Assembly (NCBI GenBank): GCA_963971225.1
Contig: OZ020268.1
Coordinates: forward strand, 46,240,404-46,304,403
Source: Melieria omissa
Lineage: Eukaryota; Arthropoda; Insecta; Diptera; Ulidiidae
Direction of reading: 5' to 3'
DNA length: 64,000 bases
The notes under the pieces are model-generated. The model ran no database searches. It was not told the origin of the DNA and saw only the letters and a program-made list of their open reading frames with translations. The position numbers and the translations under genes are program-made. Shown one piece after another: positions 23,201-35,715 of the stretch (the stretch's first letter is position 1; each line of letters opens with the position of its first letter).

Positions 23201-24820
23201 GTTTGACATAAAATCTTAAAGACTAGAAAACTATATTTGGCACTGTATTTCTAACACTTTCAACTGGATTCGATTTAGTGTCTGAAACTCGACTCAATGA
23301 CAAATTAGTTGAGTGATGTTGGGTTGTTGCAGATGTGTTCCAGTCGCCACTTTGCCGTTTGCAACACAATTGACGCGTCGTTACACAGCAACCGTCGCAG
23401 CACTGGCGACAAACTGCAATTAAAATCATTTAAGAAATCGTTGCTGAAATGATTTGTCACAAATTCAAATTGCAATACAAATTGAAATAAAAGGCAAGAA
23501 AAAAATGAATTTAAACGCGCACAGTCAGCAACAATGAAATCATCGCTTTCAAGAATTTATTTATTTTTTTTTTGTTGCAAGAGAATATGAAAATATGCAA
23601 GTGGCTTTGTATGTGCGCACTGCGCTCTTTTGCATACAATTTTTTCTCTTACTGCCAGCAACTGTAATTGACGGCGCGTTCTGCAGCCTCCAATGCACAA
23701 ATGCGGCCAATGCTGTTAACTAATTTAACAGCGATGCGTTTGTGGCAGTTGAAAAATGCACAACAACAATAAAGCCGCTGAAGACTGATTTTAATGAAAT
23801 CTAGTAAAACAAATTAAAATCTTGGCCATGTCGCTGTCAACGTTGTTGCCGCCAACGAGCGTTTAAACGTTTCCATTTAAGCCGCACGCACACAAAACGC
23901 GCGTTTGCCAGGTTTCCGCGCCAGTCATTCACCCACATGCGGTCGCGTGCAACAACAAACCGCAGCGCCAATGCGACGAAATGCCACATTTAACGTTGCT
24001 TCAACTGGTGTTCATATTGTTGTTGTTTTTGTTGTTGTGACGTCATGCGGTTCAACTGCGTTTCGCTCGCATTTCAGATACGCAACTTTGCTTCGATACG
24101 TAAATCAAATCAATTGAATATCGCACATTGGTGCAATTTGACGAGCATTTAATAAATATGTGGGCTCTTTTATGTGTTTATTGTTGTTGTTATTATTGTT
24201 ACAATGATTGTTGTTGTAATTGTATTTGTTGCATAAAGATATCATTTGAGATAAGCAAATTTGTTGGCATCAAAGCGATTTTTTGGTTTTGTTCTAAAAT
24301 ATTTTCATGGCTGACGGTCACATAACACACCCACAAATTGTTGCGCGGTGATTGACGCTATTTACAGTTTGTGACAGGAACACCACGAGTGCCTCAAATA
24401 GGCCTAAACTGTAAAATCTAAAGAAGAAGGTGGCAGATTTATTACATTCTGAGAAGCTTTCTCGTCCAAATAGTTTGAACAGATATCGAAAGTACTTTTG
24501 GCAGAAACATAGTTGTGTAGGGTGTGTAATTTTTTTACATATTATTAAGAAATGCATAGACTAACTTAGTTTATTTCATGCTTTGGCGCGTAGCTGTGAC
24601 GTTTTGTGAATACCACTAATATTTTCTGGAAAATACAAACCCATTCAAATCATTGCTAACCATTTCACATAAATTTTACACTGAGGTTTAAAATGTTTAA
24701 ACAATTTTTTAAATAAAAATTCACAGTTTTAGTTCTTAAGTTCCATAAAATTTTTAAATTTAAAATTTTTTTAAAGATTTAAATGAGTTGATTTCTTAAA
24801 CTATATCGAACATAAGTAAT
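23201..24820. other. intron, no gene recognised
   Basis: Ordinary intronic sequence with TGTTGTTG runs (24018-24033, 24180-24215). The short frames are simple-repeat translations. Nothing further is supported. Confidence 0.4.
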
Positions 24821-24824
24821 TTTT

Positions 24825-24965
24825 CTTGACTAAACATCTCAGCGACTCGTTGGTTTCATCACAAATCCATGGGTCTTTGGTTCAAATCTCGACTCAACTA
24901 ACATCTATTGGAGGCCAAAGTCTTTTCAGCGTATTCCGGGGCCAATTTTATAGTTCCATGTAATT
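24825..24965 (+). repeat. tRNA-like (SINE-like) repeat, copy 1
   Basis: Contains GGTTCAAATCT (24879-24889), a good match to the Pol III B-box/T-arm consensus GGTTCRANNCC. An A-box-like ATCTCAGCGACTCGTTGG (24836-24853) lies about 40 bases upstream. The block is repeated 304 bp downstream. Clover-leaf pairing is poor, so this is not a functional tRNA. It may be a decayed tRNA-derived SINE or an unrelated duplication. Confidence 0.4.
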
Positions 24966-25127
24966 TTTTAATACTTTATAGAAAATTACAATAAAGTTGT
25001 TAATTTGAGATTGAATTTTTTTTACTTACTTTGAATCAAATTAAATTTTTGAAACTAATTTAAAGCAGAATTATTATCCAGCTCACTTAAATTGTTTTCA
25101 TTCTGATCCGTGTTTTTGTTGGGGTTT

Positions 25128-25250
25128 TCTTGACTAAACTTAGCAGTGACTAGTGTCTTTTGTTACAAATCAGTGGGTCTTTGGTTCAAATCTTGACTCA
25201 ATTTATATCTAACGAGGACTGTAGTCTTTTCAGAAAACTTTTGAGAGCAA
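25128..25250 (+). repeat. tRNA-like (SINE-like) repeat, copy 2
   Basis: Matches copy 1 over TCTTGACTAAAC, GTGGGTCTTTGGTTCAAATC and GACTCAA, followed by related TAGTCTTTTCAG. The B-box-like GGTTCAAATCT is at 25183-25193 and an A-box-like TTAGCAGTGACTAG at 25140-25153. No 3' tail or target duplication was identified. Confidence 0.4.
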
Positions 25251-27183
25251 ATTAAAGTGAGATTAGGTTGCGAAGATAAAAACCAGGCTCGGTGGACCGT
25301 GGGAATGGGCGGGCCTCTTCTTGTAACCATTAAATGCATGAAATATTATCTTTGTATTTTCTTTTTAAGTTACCAACTTTGACAATATGACTATTGTAAT
25401 AAAATCTGTAGAATCATAGACTCATAGAATCATATCGGAGTTCATTGCAGTACACAAGAGAGGTTTATGTGGTCAAACTTCCAAAAATATTTGTTTGCAA
25501 TAAACATTTTTGGATGCAAATGGGGTTCAAACATTGTGTATGGAATCCCCCTCTTCCGAATAATTTGAAGATATTTAATTTTATTTAATTAACTTTAATT
25601 TAAAGTAAATAATTTTACTTGAAAAATAAGGACGGAATCCCCCATTTCGAAGAATTTATAGATATTTAATTTATTAATTTGAAGTAATTAATTTTATGTA
25701 ATTAATTTAAATTGAAAAACAAGGAAGTCTTCTTTTAAAGTATTACAAAAAGTATTCGAATTCGAGCACCCAAAAACCTTGTATCCCGATAAAAACCTCT
25801 CCGACCAAATCTCTTTCAATCTCTTAGTCTCAGTCGAACAGCAGATTTTAATCATAGTAAACCATTGACAGGTCAGCTTAGCTGGTGCCAGTCAAGAAGA
25901 ATAAGAAGAAACCATTGAATCGTTGTTAGATATTTCCAGGAATTTATTTCATCTTCTAAGGTCTTTTGTTGGAATCATGGATCAAGTAATAACGAAAAGA
26001 ACGTTTGACATTTTATATCTAAATTCGCTGAATAAGCTCGTAGGAGACTTTTCATCCTTGGAATTTCACTTCCTATCGATCCCTGTGACCCATTAAAGAT
26101 CGATTTAAACCACTTCAATTTGTTCGTTTTTTAATCAAACTAGTTTTTCTCAAATACTCAGAGTTACAGAGTTTCTTGGTGTCAATTCATTCAACTGTGG
26201 CTTCTGTACTGTCTTTCTAATCACTCACTTGTTTTGCATTTTCATTAAAATTTCATTTAAATATGCAAATTTTGCTATCTATTCAAAAAGATTTCCTCAC
26301 ATCAAGGCAGCAAATATTCATGCAACATTTTATTGCGCACAATCGATGATGATTAAAAAAATTCATTTCCAAACATAAAACTTAAAAAATTCTGACCATG
26401 CACACACACACACACACTCTGACAACACTACCCGCATTTTTCCCTATCATCCAGTCAGCCGAAAATTGTTTAAGTTTTGTAGGGATTTCCACGTTTTTCA
26501 CTCGTTCAAAGTTCGCCACTGCAAGCCGCATGGAAATTATATCAATGCATCAATCGCGGTCGGCCACCTGACAAATGTCGCATTTCCGCGCAGCGCAAAG
26601 GGTGAGGGCAGCGCTCAAATTTCATTGTAAATACAAAATTGTATGCAAATGAAAAGCGTTATGGCATCAGCCGGAAGATATACGAGTTGCATTTAAATGC
26701 TGATTTCTCATGTGGCATTTAAAGATTTAACCCATTCGGCTTGACGCATGGCCGAAGCGTTCAATTGGCCATAAAAAATGCAACGCGCAAACACCGCCAA
26801 CATGGCCATATAAAGCGGTTTTATGCAAAAGTGATCAATAGAAATAATTTAAAGTGGTGCATAAATAATCGGTTGGCAGTTGAAAGTCGGCAGTCAGCAG
26901 CTGCCGATACAAATTGCAAAGCACTGAAGGCAAATTTCACTGAATATGCAAGACGCACGAGAAGAATGTAAATTGTTAGCCAGTAATAATAATGCAAATT
27001 ATATATAAGTAAATATATATGTTATGATATATTAAAGATTGTTGCATGAGCTCATTTTGAAGCATTTTGAGATCAATTCTAGCGTTGGAGGCGTTTTTAA
27101 GAATTGTTCTTCCACAAATCTGGAAAATTTTTCTAGCTTTAGAGTTGCAAAGCTGTAGAGCCGTTTTAAAGGTGTAAACTGAC
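25251..27183. other. intron, no gene recognised
   Basis: Contains a CA dinucleotide run (26401-26417), a repeated pair GGAATCCCCCTCTTCCGAAT / GGAATCCCCCATTTCGAAGA (about 25541 and 25634) with the following AT-rich words, and otherwise unremarkable sequence. A frame at 26741-26971 has no recognisable family. Confidence 0.4.
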
Positions 27184-28895
27184 TTAACCCTACGGTCCAT
27201 AACCGGGTACCTGGGTAACAATTTGAACTTTAAAGTGCTGCTGTTCCTATAATATTGAAGATATCAACATGAAACTCCAGATCATCAGACATTTCGGCTA
27301 AACTTAGAGACTAGAAAAAAGTTTATCAAATTTGGTTAAATATATTAACCAAAAAATGAGTTTAATGTTTTTGCATACAGGGGTCCATGACCAGGGTACC
27401 CGGGTACCTTAGTGCAAATTACCTTATATTTCAAAGAAAAAACGTTTGTTTTATTTTTATTTTGTTTCATAATGTTTATTGATGTGTAAAATATGAAATG
27501 TAATTGTTTCTTAGTTGAATTATTTATATTTTATTCATTTTAACTTATTTCTAATATATGATGTCTAATGTTGAGTCATTGTTGAAACATGGAAAACATT
27601 TTGATATTGTTTTAGTATGTTGATCGCAAACTGGTTTCTTGCAAACGCTGTAGACTTTTCTCGTCTTTCTTCTCCTTTTATCTGGCAAAGAAGCGCACAA
27701 ATAACAGCTTCCTGTTATTGGCTGCCTGCCATCAGTAGAAGCGGCCGTAGAAGTAGATGGCTGCTCGGTATAGGTTACCGTCTCCACTGGTCTTCCCAAA
27801 AAGCTCTCAATTGCTGTTTTGGATTGGTTACTCTTTCTTCTATTATTGGCGCACACAAATCTTCAGCAAGTTTACGCAAAAGCCGTTTTCTCCGTGTTGT
27901 TTGATATGGAACAGTTGTGGTATTCTCATAAAATATAGTGTATGCCGCGAAAGCACTAACATCGTGCATATTGTAGAAAAACGACAAACGGTATCATAAG
28001 TTGAATTGGCTTTTTTGTTGGTATGACGCACGATTATATCGACCATTTCTATTGTAAAATAACTCTTGAAGCCTTGCATACCAGTCATACTTCATACTTT
28101 CCGTCATTCGTAATGGACCACTGCGAGTTCTACTGATGTTGTGACTCCTTACAGGTGGTGTTGGTTGCCATTGAGTACCATCACGTGCAATCATACTTTC
28201 TGTTGTGCTTGATGTTGGTGCATTTTCTTCAACCATATCAGTTTCATTGTCACTTTCATCTTCAAATACATCTTGCTCAATTTGCATTGGCGTGTCAATA
28301 GCGGCTAGAATTTCGTTGTCATTGTCCCAGTCTTCACTCTCTGAGTCTTGCACTTCTCCAGTAAATACCTCTTCTTCTTCTTCAATTGGCACTAAAGCGT
28401 CGTCATTCTCAGTCATATCATCAAGTAAAGACTCAATATATCTGCTTCTGGCTTCTTCACTCAAACGCAGATATTGTCTTTCAGTTAAAAATTATATTTT
28501 GCGGTTCATTTTTCTTCAACTTCACTGTTCAACTGTTTAACTTATAATGACGAAATCATTGAAATCTATTCTTTTTCTAGCGTAGCTGAACATTTGCTAC
28601 CTAAAAACACAAACAATTCACAAGCAGGTACCAAAAACAAGCAAAAAACCAAGCCTTATAAAACCAATTTCTGTTTACTTTTGTGTGCCTGTTAGGTACA
28701 AAATGCCTATAGAAACCAGTATTATCATACAAACATGAAATTTGTACAGTTCATATGTAAAAACTAAGCGTTTCTAGTAATCTGTGCAGATATATATTAT
28801 TTTATTTGAATATAAACGAAAAAACTGCACTAGGTACCCGGGTACCCTGGTTATGGACTCCCGTTCATCCAGCTGGTTATGGACCGTAGGGTTAA
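27184..28895 (-). mobile_element. piggyBac transposon, internally deleted, with TTAA sites
   Basis: TTAA (27184-27187) and TTAA (28892-28895) bracket a 1,704-bp element whose ends are perfect 17-bp inverted repeats: CCCTACGGTCCATAACC at 27188-27204 and its complement at 28875-28891. A second, subterminal inverted repeat of about 30 bp includes the palindrome GGTACCCGGGTACC: left copy 27380-27409, right copy 28833-28862. The two copies are placed asymmetrically, 175 bp and 12 bp from the terminal repeats. Asymmetric internal repeats are known in the founding piggyBac. The relic transposase is on the minus strand. Intact ends suggest it could have been mobilised by a relative's transposase, but the core of its own enzyme is missing. 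Confidence 0.93.
27551..28464 (-). pseudogene. piggyBac transposase, core-deleted and frameshifted
   Basis: Normally the enzyme cuts at TTAA using an RNase H-like DDD core. Here three pieces remain. (1) 28464 to ~28090: N-terminal acidic region starting MSEEARSRYIESLLDDM, with SESEDWDNDNE and a later SGPLRM. (2) ~28085-27995, shifted frame: FKSYFTIEMVDIIVRHTNKK, the conserved N-terminal helix motif. (3) 27987-27551: FFYNMHDVSAFAAYTIFYE, RRKRLLRKLAEDL, then, in another frame, CYLCASLPDKRRRKTRKVYS and CKKPVCDQHTKTISKC, the C-terminal cysteine-rich zinc-binding domain. The family is usually about 550-600 residues; the stretch holding the catalytic aspartates between TNKK and FFYNMHD is absent. 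At least two frameshifts are also needed, near 28090 and 27810. It is non-functional. Confidence 0.9.
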
Positions 28896-29663
28896 ATATT
28901 AAAGGCAAAATTGTTTTAAATGTCGTCTGTCCTTTTACAACTTGAAATTTTAAGTAACTTCGACTTTTTCTTTTTTTTAAGTTCAGGTACGGTCTTTCCT
29001 TTTCCTTCCGGAAGATTTGTGTTTCTTAGACAGAGGAAAAATTTCATAAACCTCTCTTGCGCACTTGTGCATTTCTTTTACTTCTCAGCTACTCTTGATG
29101 CATAGAGATTGAAGTAGTTGAGTGTTTCAACAGGCCGAACTAGGATTCTAACGTCAAGACTCGTCTTGAACTGCCAAAGCCAGCTAAAAATCAAGGTCAT
29201 AGTTTTATTTGAATTCCCATAAGTTGAAATCAAGCCACTGTCAAGTAAAATGTTGGAAAGTGGCAGCTGATCATGACATATTTATTTCTCTGAATATGAG
29301 CTCATTGCTCTGCACTTCAACATGTCAGTCAACTGGAAGTGCATGACGAGTCATCGATGAAAATGTATGCAATCCGCAAACCATGTTCGAAGTGTGAACT
29401 TCGCAACATGAGATCACAGCTGATGCAATGCTGAGCTGTCAGTTTAGTCAGCAGCTGCCAGTTACAAATACCACATAGGGTTAAGAAAAAAAATTGCAGC
29501 AGAGAAGCTCGACTTTTGCATGCAACATTTGAACATTTCATATATAATCTTAGGCACATTTTAGAGCTTCTTGTGGCAGATTTATTTTGTGAGAATGTAT
29601 TAAGAGTTGCATTGATAGAGTGTCTACTGTATACGGAGACCAATAAATGACACTAACAACCAC
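28896..29663. other. intron, no gene recognised
   Basis: A minus-strand frame of 104 codons (29329-29643) has no recognisable family. No repeat structure was noticed between the two transposons. Confidence 0.4.
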
Positions 29664-29671
29664 ATATTTAC

Positions 29672-30103
29672 TAGTGTCCAGCCGAATATTTATTTTCGGC
29701 TTCGGTATTTGGCTTATTCGGTCAATTTGAAATCGTCGGCTTTGGCCAAAATAGCCGAATAATTTAGCCGAAGGTTAGTCCATTTGCTCTATTTCGAAGT
29801 ATTTTTTTAAATATCAGGTTTTATCGATATTTGGGACACCAAGATTGCGATTACAAATTATTTCTAATCAGTTATTTATGTCAGTTTAGTTCTTGTTTTT
29901 GTTAGAAACTAAGTGTTTTCGTTTTTTTGTCTACTCAAATGAAGAAGAAGTAAGTAGATAAAAAATGGCTAAATATAGTCAGTTTTTTTCCTTAAAAAAA
30001 TATAAAAAAAATTATTAGGGTTGGGCTTCGGCCTAAGACCGAATATTTTAGTTACGCCGAGTATTCGGCTTCGACCAAAAAATCCATCTTCGGTCGGACA
30101 CTA
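29672..30103. mobile_element. hAT-type MITE, 432 bp, with perfect 8-bp target duplication
   Basis: The element is flanked on both sides by ATATTTAC (29664-29671 and 30104-30111), an exact 8-bp target duplication. Its ends are TAGTGTCCAGCCGAA and the complement of TTCGGTCGGACACTA, identical over the outer eight bases and 13 of 15 overall. The arms are rich in GCCGAAT/TTCGGC words, giving multiple sub-terminal motifs of the sort hAT transposases bind. The interior is A+T-rich and noncoding. The exact duplication suggests a fairly recent insertion. Confidence 0.88.
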
Positions 30104-30111
30104 ATATTTAC

Positions 30112-32569
30112 TATCGCCAATCATTTGTTGACTTTTTTTCTAAGCTGCGCCAACACTTTTTCCACTCATTGTCCAACTAATTAATCAGCCACTGTCTGAA
30201 AATGCATCAAAAATCGCTGCAACCTGTTGGCTGGCATTATTCATAAACACTTTAGTGTTGCACAAGGAAGCACACTGGACAACGGAATGCCAACAAACGC
30301 TGCGAAAAGGCAAAGCAAATCGTGCTGCAGCGGGCAAACATTGATATGCAATTAGCAGCGCGGCTTCGCTTACGGACGTTGTCTGGCGAAACACTTTCCA
30401 TGTGCGCCACTGCTGGCGAATCGTTTTGCATTTGGCGCAGTTAATTGTAATGCTTTTCAAATTAAGTGTCTCGGCGTTGGGCAGTGCCGCGCGCATGTCT
30501 AATAAATAATGCAATTGTCGCACAAATGGCGGCGTGCCCTGCGACAGTTGTCCAGTGAATGATAAAACTAAATCGCTGCAAATCAAACACTTGTCAATGG
30601 TCTCTCTACGAGTGGATTAAGTGTTTATGTTTTCTGTGGTCGTGCGCACTAGTTTGAGTGTCAAAAGCTCGACGTATATCTGATCAGTCATAGCCGCACA
30701 AATGAGTCTCGATATCGAAATATGAACGACTAGAAATTACTTGAAACAATTGCCAGAACATTACAAGTGATTTGTAGTCGATTAATTGTAAGTTCGTTAA
30801 GTGTAACTGACTGCCAGTTGCAGTCACGATGAGGAGCCGAACGTACACTGTGAGAAAATCTACTTAAAATAACGCAATGCCAATAATAAAATGATGAAGT
30901 TCTAATCGCTGATTTCAACTGCCAATTGAAAAAATCATTGAACCATTCATTGATTCATTCCATGATTTCATCTTTGGAACAGAAAATATTTTTATAGAAA
31001 TATGTAAATATTATAATTTATGACTTAATTTATGCAAATTGATTTATTCACAACATGACATAAGCCAATAACTTTTAAGTCTTATGCCAACTTTATCCTT
31101 AAGCTGAGGTTCGAAAGGACAGTGGATATCTTCTCTCTGAAATATAAATAAACAATATTTGATGACATTGGATTTATCGAATTTCGTGCTTACGGACAAT
31201 ATTTAATATAAATTTTTACTTCTACTTTTCCGAACCAACTCTAAAACAGATGCTCAAAGAATGCTTTCAAAGATTTAATTATGTCAAAAGTGTTGATTAG
31301 ACGGTTTGAAGTTAATGATTTCAACTCATAAAGTTTGAAGTTGAAGACATTTACACATCATTTACATATTTACATCTACATTTACACATCGTTTATATAT
31401 TCTCTGCTAGGAGAAAATCCACGCCGAAGAGTTGAACATTAAAAAACGCCTTTTTTTATGAGTTTTTGTTGAACTTTTACAACCATTACAAGTTTATTAC
31501 ACAACAGTTTTTAAATGTTTAAAAACAGAGTTTATATTTGAAGAGTCTTAATAAATTATTATTACCATCAAACTTTGCTTATATAAAAAATCAAGATCTC
31601 TTAATTAGCGTGAATGTGATTAGTTTATCTTCAATTTCTGTCACTCTGTCATGTGATTCAATCAGTGACCGTCACATTGTCAAGGCACTGATTAGTAATT
31701 TTGTTTTTTTACTGCACATTATTGATCAAATGCAAACAGTTTTGAAAGACTTAATAAAATGTTAAGGCAAAAACAAATGGAAGTTTTGATCAAGTTGAAG
31801 CTGTGGTTCTTGAGTTTCTGTTAGTTTCTTCCCGCGTGAACTGTTGCGTTTATTCAATTATTACTTTGCCTCTGTCGCTGCCACTTCGGTCTTTAAAACA
31901 CATAACATTCTTTCTAAATCACACAGTCTACTTCCAAAAATGTGACACGCCATAGCTTAGCAAAATAATTATTAAAAATAGCAACAAAGTTTTCATAAAT
32001 AGCCTCTAAACATTAAACATTTTCCCATCATTTTCATACAAAATATTCCAAAAACGCTTACCTCATATGGCCAACTCGATCGCCGCAACCTGCCGTCATA
32101 AGTTACATTCAATTATTGTGTCACACGTGCATTGGTTCGTCATAAGTGCCAACGTTCAGTCACGCTGCCCGCATATGCTGAATAATTTAGCAGAGCTAAA
32201 AACAAAAGAACTGAAACCTCTGAGTAACCTTTCAAACAGCTACTTACAGCCACTTATTGATGAAAATTTACATAACGATGTCAGATTATTAGAGTTTCGA
32301 TGCCGCAGAGCATTGCACGAAGCGAAATGTTTACAAATTGCCAATGAAAATGCAAGCGTTGCAAATGCAAAGCGTGAGTAATTCTGAAGCATTGGCAGCC
32401 AATCTGTGATGCAATCAAGTAGCGTATGCCAACAGCTGAGCAATGAGATTGGCGGCATTCACAAGCTGTGTTAGTTACATTGACAAAAGCTGAACAATTG
32501 TTGGGCTCTTTTTGAATTGTTTACTTGTTTCTTTGCTTTGCTATGATACTTTAACTGTAAGTACATCTC
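30112..32569. other. intron, no gene recognised
   Basis: The longest frames (30185-30586 minus, 133 codons; 32067-32381 plus, 104 codons) lack domains and have no splice or UTR context. A local duplication, ACATTTACACATCATTTACA against ACATTTACACATCGTTTATA (about 31347-31400), is visible. Nothing else is supported. Confidence 0.4.
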
Positions 32570-33190
32570 GAAAAATGAACATCCGCTATGGTGGGATCTT
32601 TTTAAATTCGGGGTCTTAACCTAAATATAGGTTAAGGTGTTGTATGAAGAAATTTTATATAATGGGCCTATTGATCTCAAACTTGGTGAAAATACAGCAA
32701 ATCAAAAATAATTCGACACATATTTTTCAATTTTTTGAAAATCTAAATTTAACGATGTTAAGAGTCAAGGTTCGTGTACGAAAGACTACGAAACAACCCT
32801 GAAACGGGGTCTATTGATGTCAAAGTTGGTAAAAACACTCCAAATCAAAAATAATTTGACACGTATTTTTTAATTTTTCGAAAATAAAATTTTAAAGGGG
32901 TGAACTTAAAATTAAGGGGCGTTTACGGGAAAACTACAAAAAACCCTGAACCGATTGGCCTATTGACTTCAAAGTTGAAAAATTTAAGAATTTGGTGAAA
33001 ATACTTAAAATGAAAAATAATTTGACACGTGTTTCTCATTTTTTGAAAATTTAAACTCAAAGAAGTGAATCAAGGGTTAAAAGTTTGTATGAAGAAAGAT
33101 GATTTTTTACTTCTTTTGACTTCAAACTCGGTGAAAGTACTCTCAGTGAGAAATAATTCGACACCTTTTCCATTTTCGGTAACCGAAATG
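32570..33190. repeat. dispersed tandem family, copy B
   Basis: Four or so diverged ~140-150 bp units. Each has a TTGA(C/T)(T/G)TCAAA..TGGTGAAAA phrase, an AATCAAAAATAATTTGACAC phrase and a TTTTTCGAAAAT phrase, at roughly 32670, 32815, 32965 and 33115. They are in the same orientation as copies A (22870-23200) and C (55640-56120). Confidence 0.8.
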
Positions 33191-35715
33191 TGTTTCCCTT
33201 ATTTGTTGTTGCTTCTCATTTACATTGCGTTTATGATCTGACAGAGCAGTTGCCGCATATAGTGAACACCTCTAATTTTTTGTTTTTTTCTTTTATTTAA
33301 TCTCAACAACTCTGCAGTAATCTATTAATTTTACTCTTGAATGTTATTTTTATTGCCGCTAAAAATAAAAAATAATTAAACTTAATATATTTAATTCGAC
33401 TAGAATTCAAAAGTTTCATTCAAAGTCTATGCAAAGCATTTAAAACTTCATTAAAAATTATTTTATTTTCAGCACTTGTTTACCTTTAAGAAGTCCAACT
33501 TTCGTCGACTTATGGTCAACCAAATTATTTTTGTAGATTGCTTTAATTCTCCACTGTGCTTCAATTCAAAATTAATTTTAAAAATTCTTTGTTTAAGAAT
33601 ACAAATTAAATATTCGAAAATATTGAACACAACCAAACCGAAGCTCATTCATCTCAACATTTCTGAGCAGCCGCCACTTTTGCGCGCACTGCCCGCCACG
33701 TTTACTCGCACCGTCGCGCACTTATCGCCGCCGTTGTCCGTCAGCGCCGCTCAGATGTGCGTTTCGTGTACGTTTTCGTTTCGATATTCGCGGCAGATAA
33801 GCGAAACGCAATGTTGCTGTCAGCTTGCATTGCTGTCCGCTGCTCAGGCCACGCACGCATGAAATGCATCCGCCAAATGTGCGCTCAACGCGCCAAAGCG
33901 GCGCACACGCGTTCCACGCATTCCTCGCGCATTCCCTCGACTTGTTTTTTTCAGCGCTGCGTAATTAAGCGTTTGCGCTTGTTTAGGCCACTCGGCTTCG
34001 CTTCACAGCGCTGCCGATGGGCTTTCGAAATATTGGCCCGCAATTTTTCGATATTTTTTCCAATTGCCACTGGCCGCCGTTGGCATTTTTGACGTCGATT
34101 ATTTGTGTGCAATTTTTTCATTTTCCAGTCAATTGAATTGATTTTTGCACACACACACAAACAGAGCAATTTTGCTGGTTTATTTGTTTGTTTGTTTGTG
34201 ATTCAACACGAATGCATTGTAAGCGTTTGTTGCGGGTCAGTAGTTGGTATAAATTTGTAAAAATTGATAAATTTTTTTTTAATAAAAACCGAATTTTGTT
34301 GTTTTAAGTTGAGTTGAGACAAGTTGAAGTGGTAACTTTTCCAATAAAATGTATCAAAAAAGTTTCAATCAAATCGAATTGTTTAAACGGTTAGTATGAA
34401 AAAATAGAATTTGAATTTTTGATATATTTTTTAATAAAATTTTATTACAAATACAATCAACTGGTTAGTTTATGTTCAAAATAGAAAAAAAAAAACCAAT
34501 TCTGTAAACTTGAATGCCACCAATTCGGTTTGATGAAAGCTTTTTTCAATACTACTTCAACCAAACCTAACTTCCGACTTAATATTGAAATGTGAAATAT
34601 CGAATTTTGAGCAGAAATAGCACCATAGAGGTGAATTTTAAGATTTGATCAAAACAAAGCGACCAATAAGTGACATAGGTCTGACACTAAGTTGCATTGG
34701 ATCTATGGAATTAATGGATTTTTTTGATTGCAAAAAGTAAATAATAACAAATCGATTACTTTCTCACTTTGCAGAAAAGTTTTGATCAGAAATATAACCA
34801 TTGATGTGAATTTTAGCGTTTATTCGAATGGAATGGAATGAATGAATGGAGTTTTGAGATCGCAAAAAGCAATTAATAACAAATCGTCTGAACTTTCATT
34901 TGGTTTATAAGTTTTTGATCGTAAATGAAGCCTGATGATGCATTGATGTGAGCTTTAAGATTTAATTAAACTGATACTTAGTTGCATTGGATTGATGAAT
35001 GAATTTGACTGATAAGTCGACTGATAGTCTTGTTTAAGATTTGTATAGCAATTTATATCAATTTTAAGGTTCGAACGAAATATGTCAACAAAACAGTGAC
35101 TAGAGATTGATTTCGTTGATTAGTAACCTCATTGAGTGGTAATTTATTGAATCAATCATTAAACCCATTGAATGATAATTGATTAAACAAATAATACGAG
35201 GAAAAATTATTGCACATTCATTGCGTCAATAACTCTAATCAATAACTCTAATGAACTTGATTTGATGGCTCAGTAACTCTAAGGACTCCAGATTCCCACG
35301 AATGGAATACGAATAAATCCAAACTGGAACATGGAAGCATGGGAGCTGATGTATATGGTCCCAGATTTCGAAACTTCTTTTCTGTAGAGAAGTTTCACTA
35401 CTAAATGGAAGAATAGCTACGAAAATGGGTAAACCAACATTTTGCGAATCACTGAATAAACAGTACTGGACTACGACAGGCAAAATGGTTCTTGAACCTA
35501 GACAGTGAAGTGTCCAAAAAACTCTTCATGCTAAAGAAGGCGGATCTTTACCTCTTCACTGATTTTCTGATTGATGATCTGATGATGATTTTCATATAAG
35601 AACTAAAACTTCCCATACAAGTTCTCTGTGATTGCGCAGCACTCAGCAGAAAAAGATCTTCCCAGTTAGAGATGGCAACCTTAGCCCCGAAGTTTGCTAA
35701 AGCCAACAATGATGA
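33191..35715. other. intron with a G+C-rich island (33660-34080)
   Basis: The island is strikingly G+C-rich (CGCGCACTGCCCGCCACG, CGCCGCCGTTGTCC) within A+T-rich DNA and permits frames in several phases, none recognised. A GTTT microsatellite is at 34180-34199. The remaining sequence shows no gene. Confidence 0.4.

Noticed and set aside
24879..24889. Functional tRNA gene
   Set aside because: Only the B-box is good; acceptor and anticodon stems do not pair convincingly.
30185..30586. 133-codon minus-strand frame
   Set aside because: No domain, no homology I can recognise, and no surrounding splice signals.
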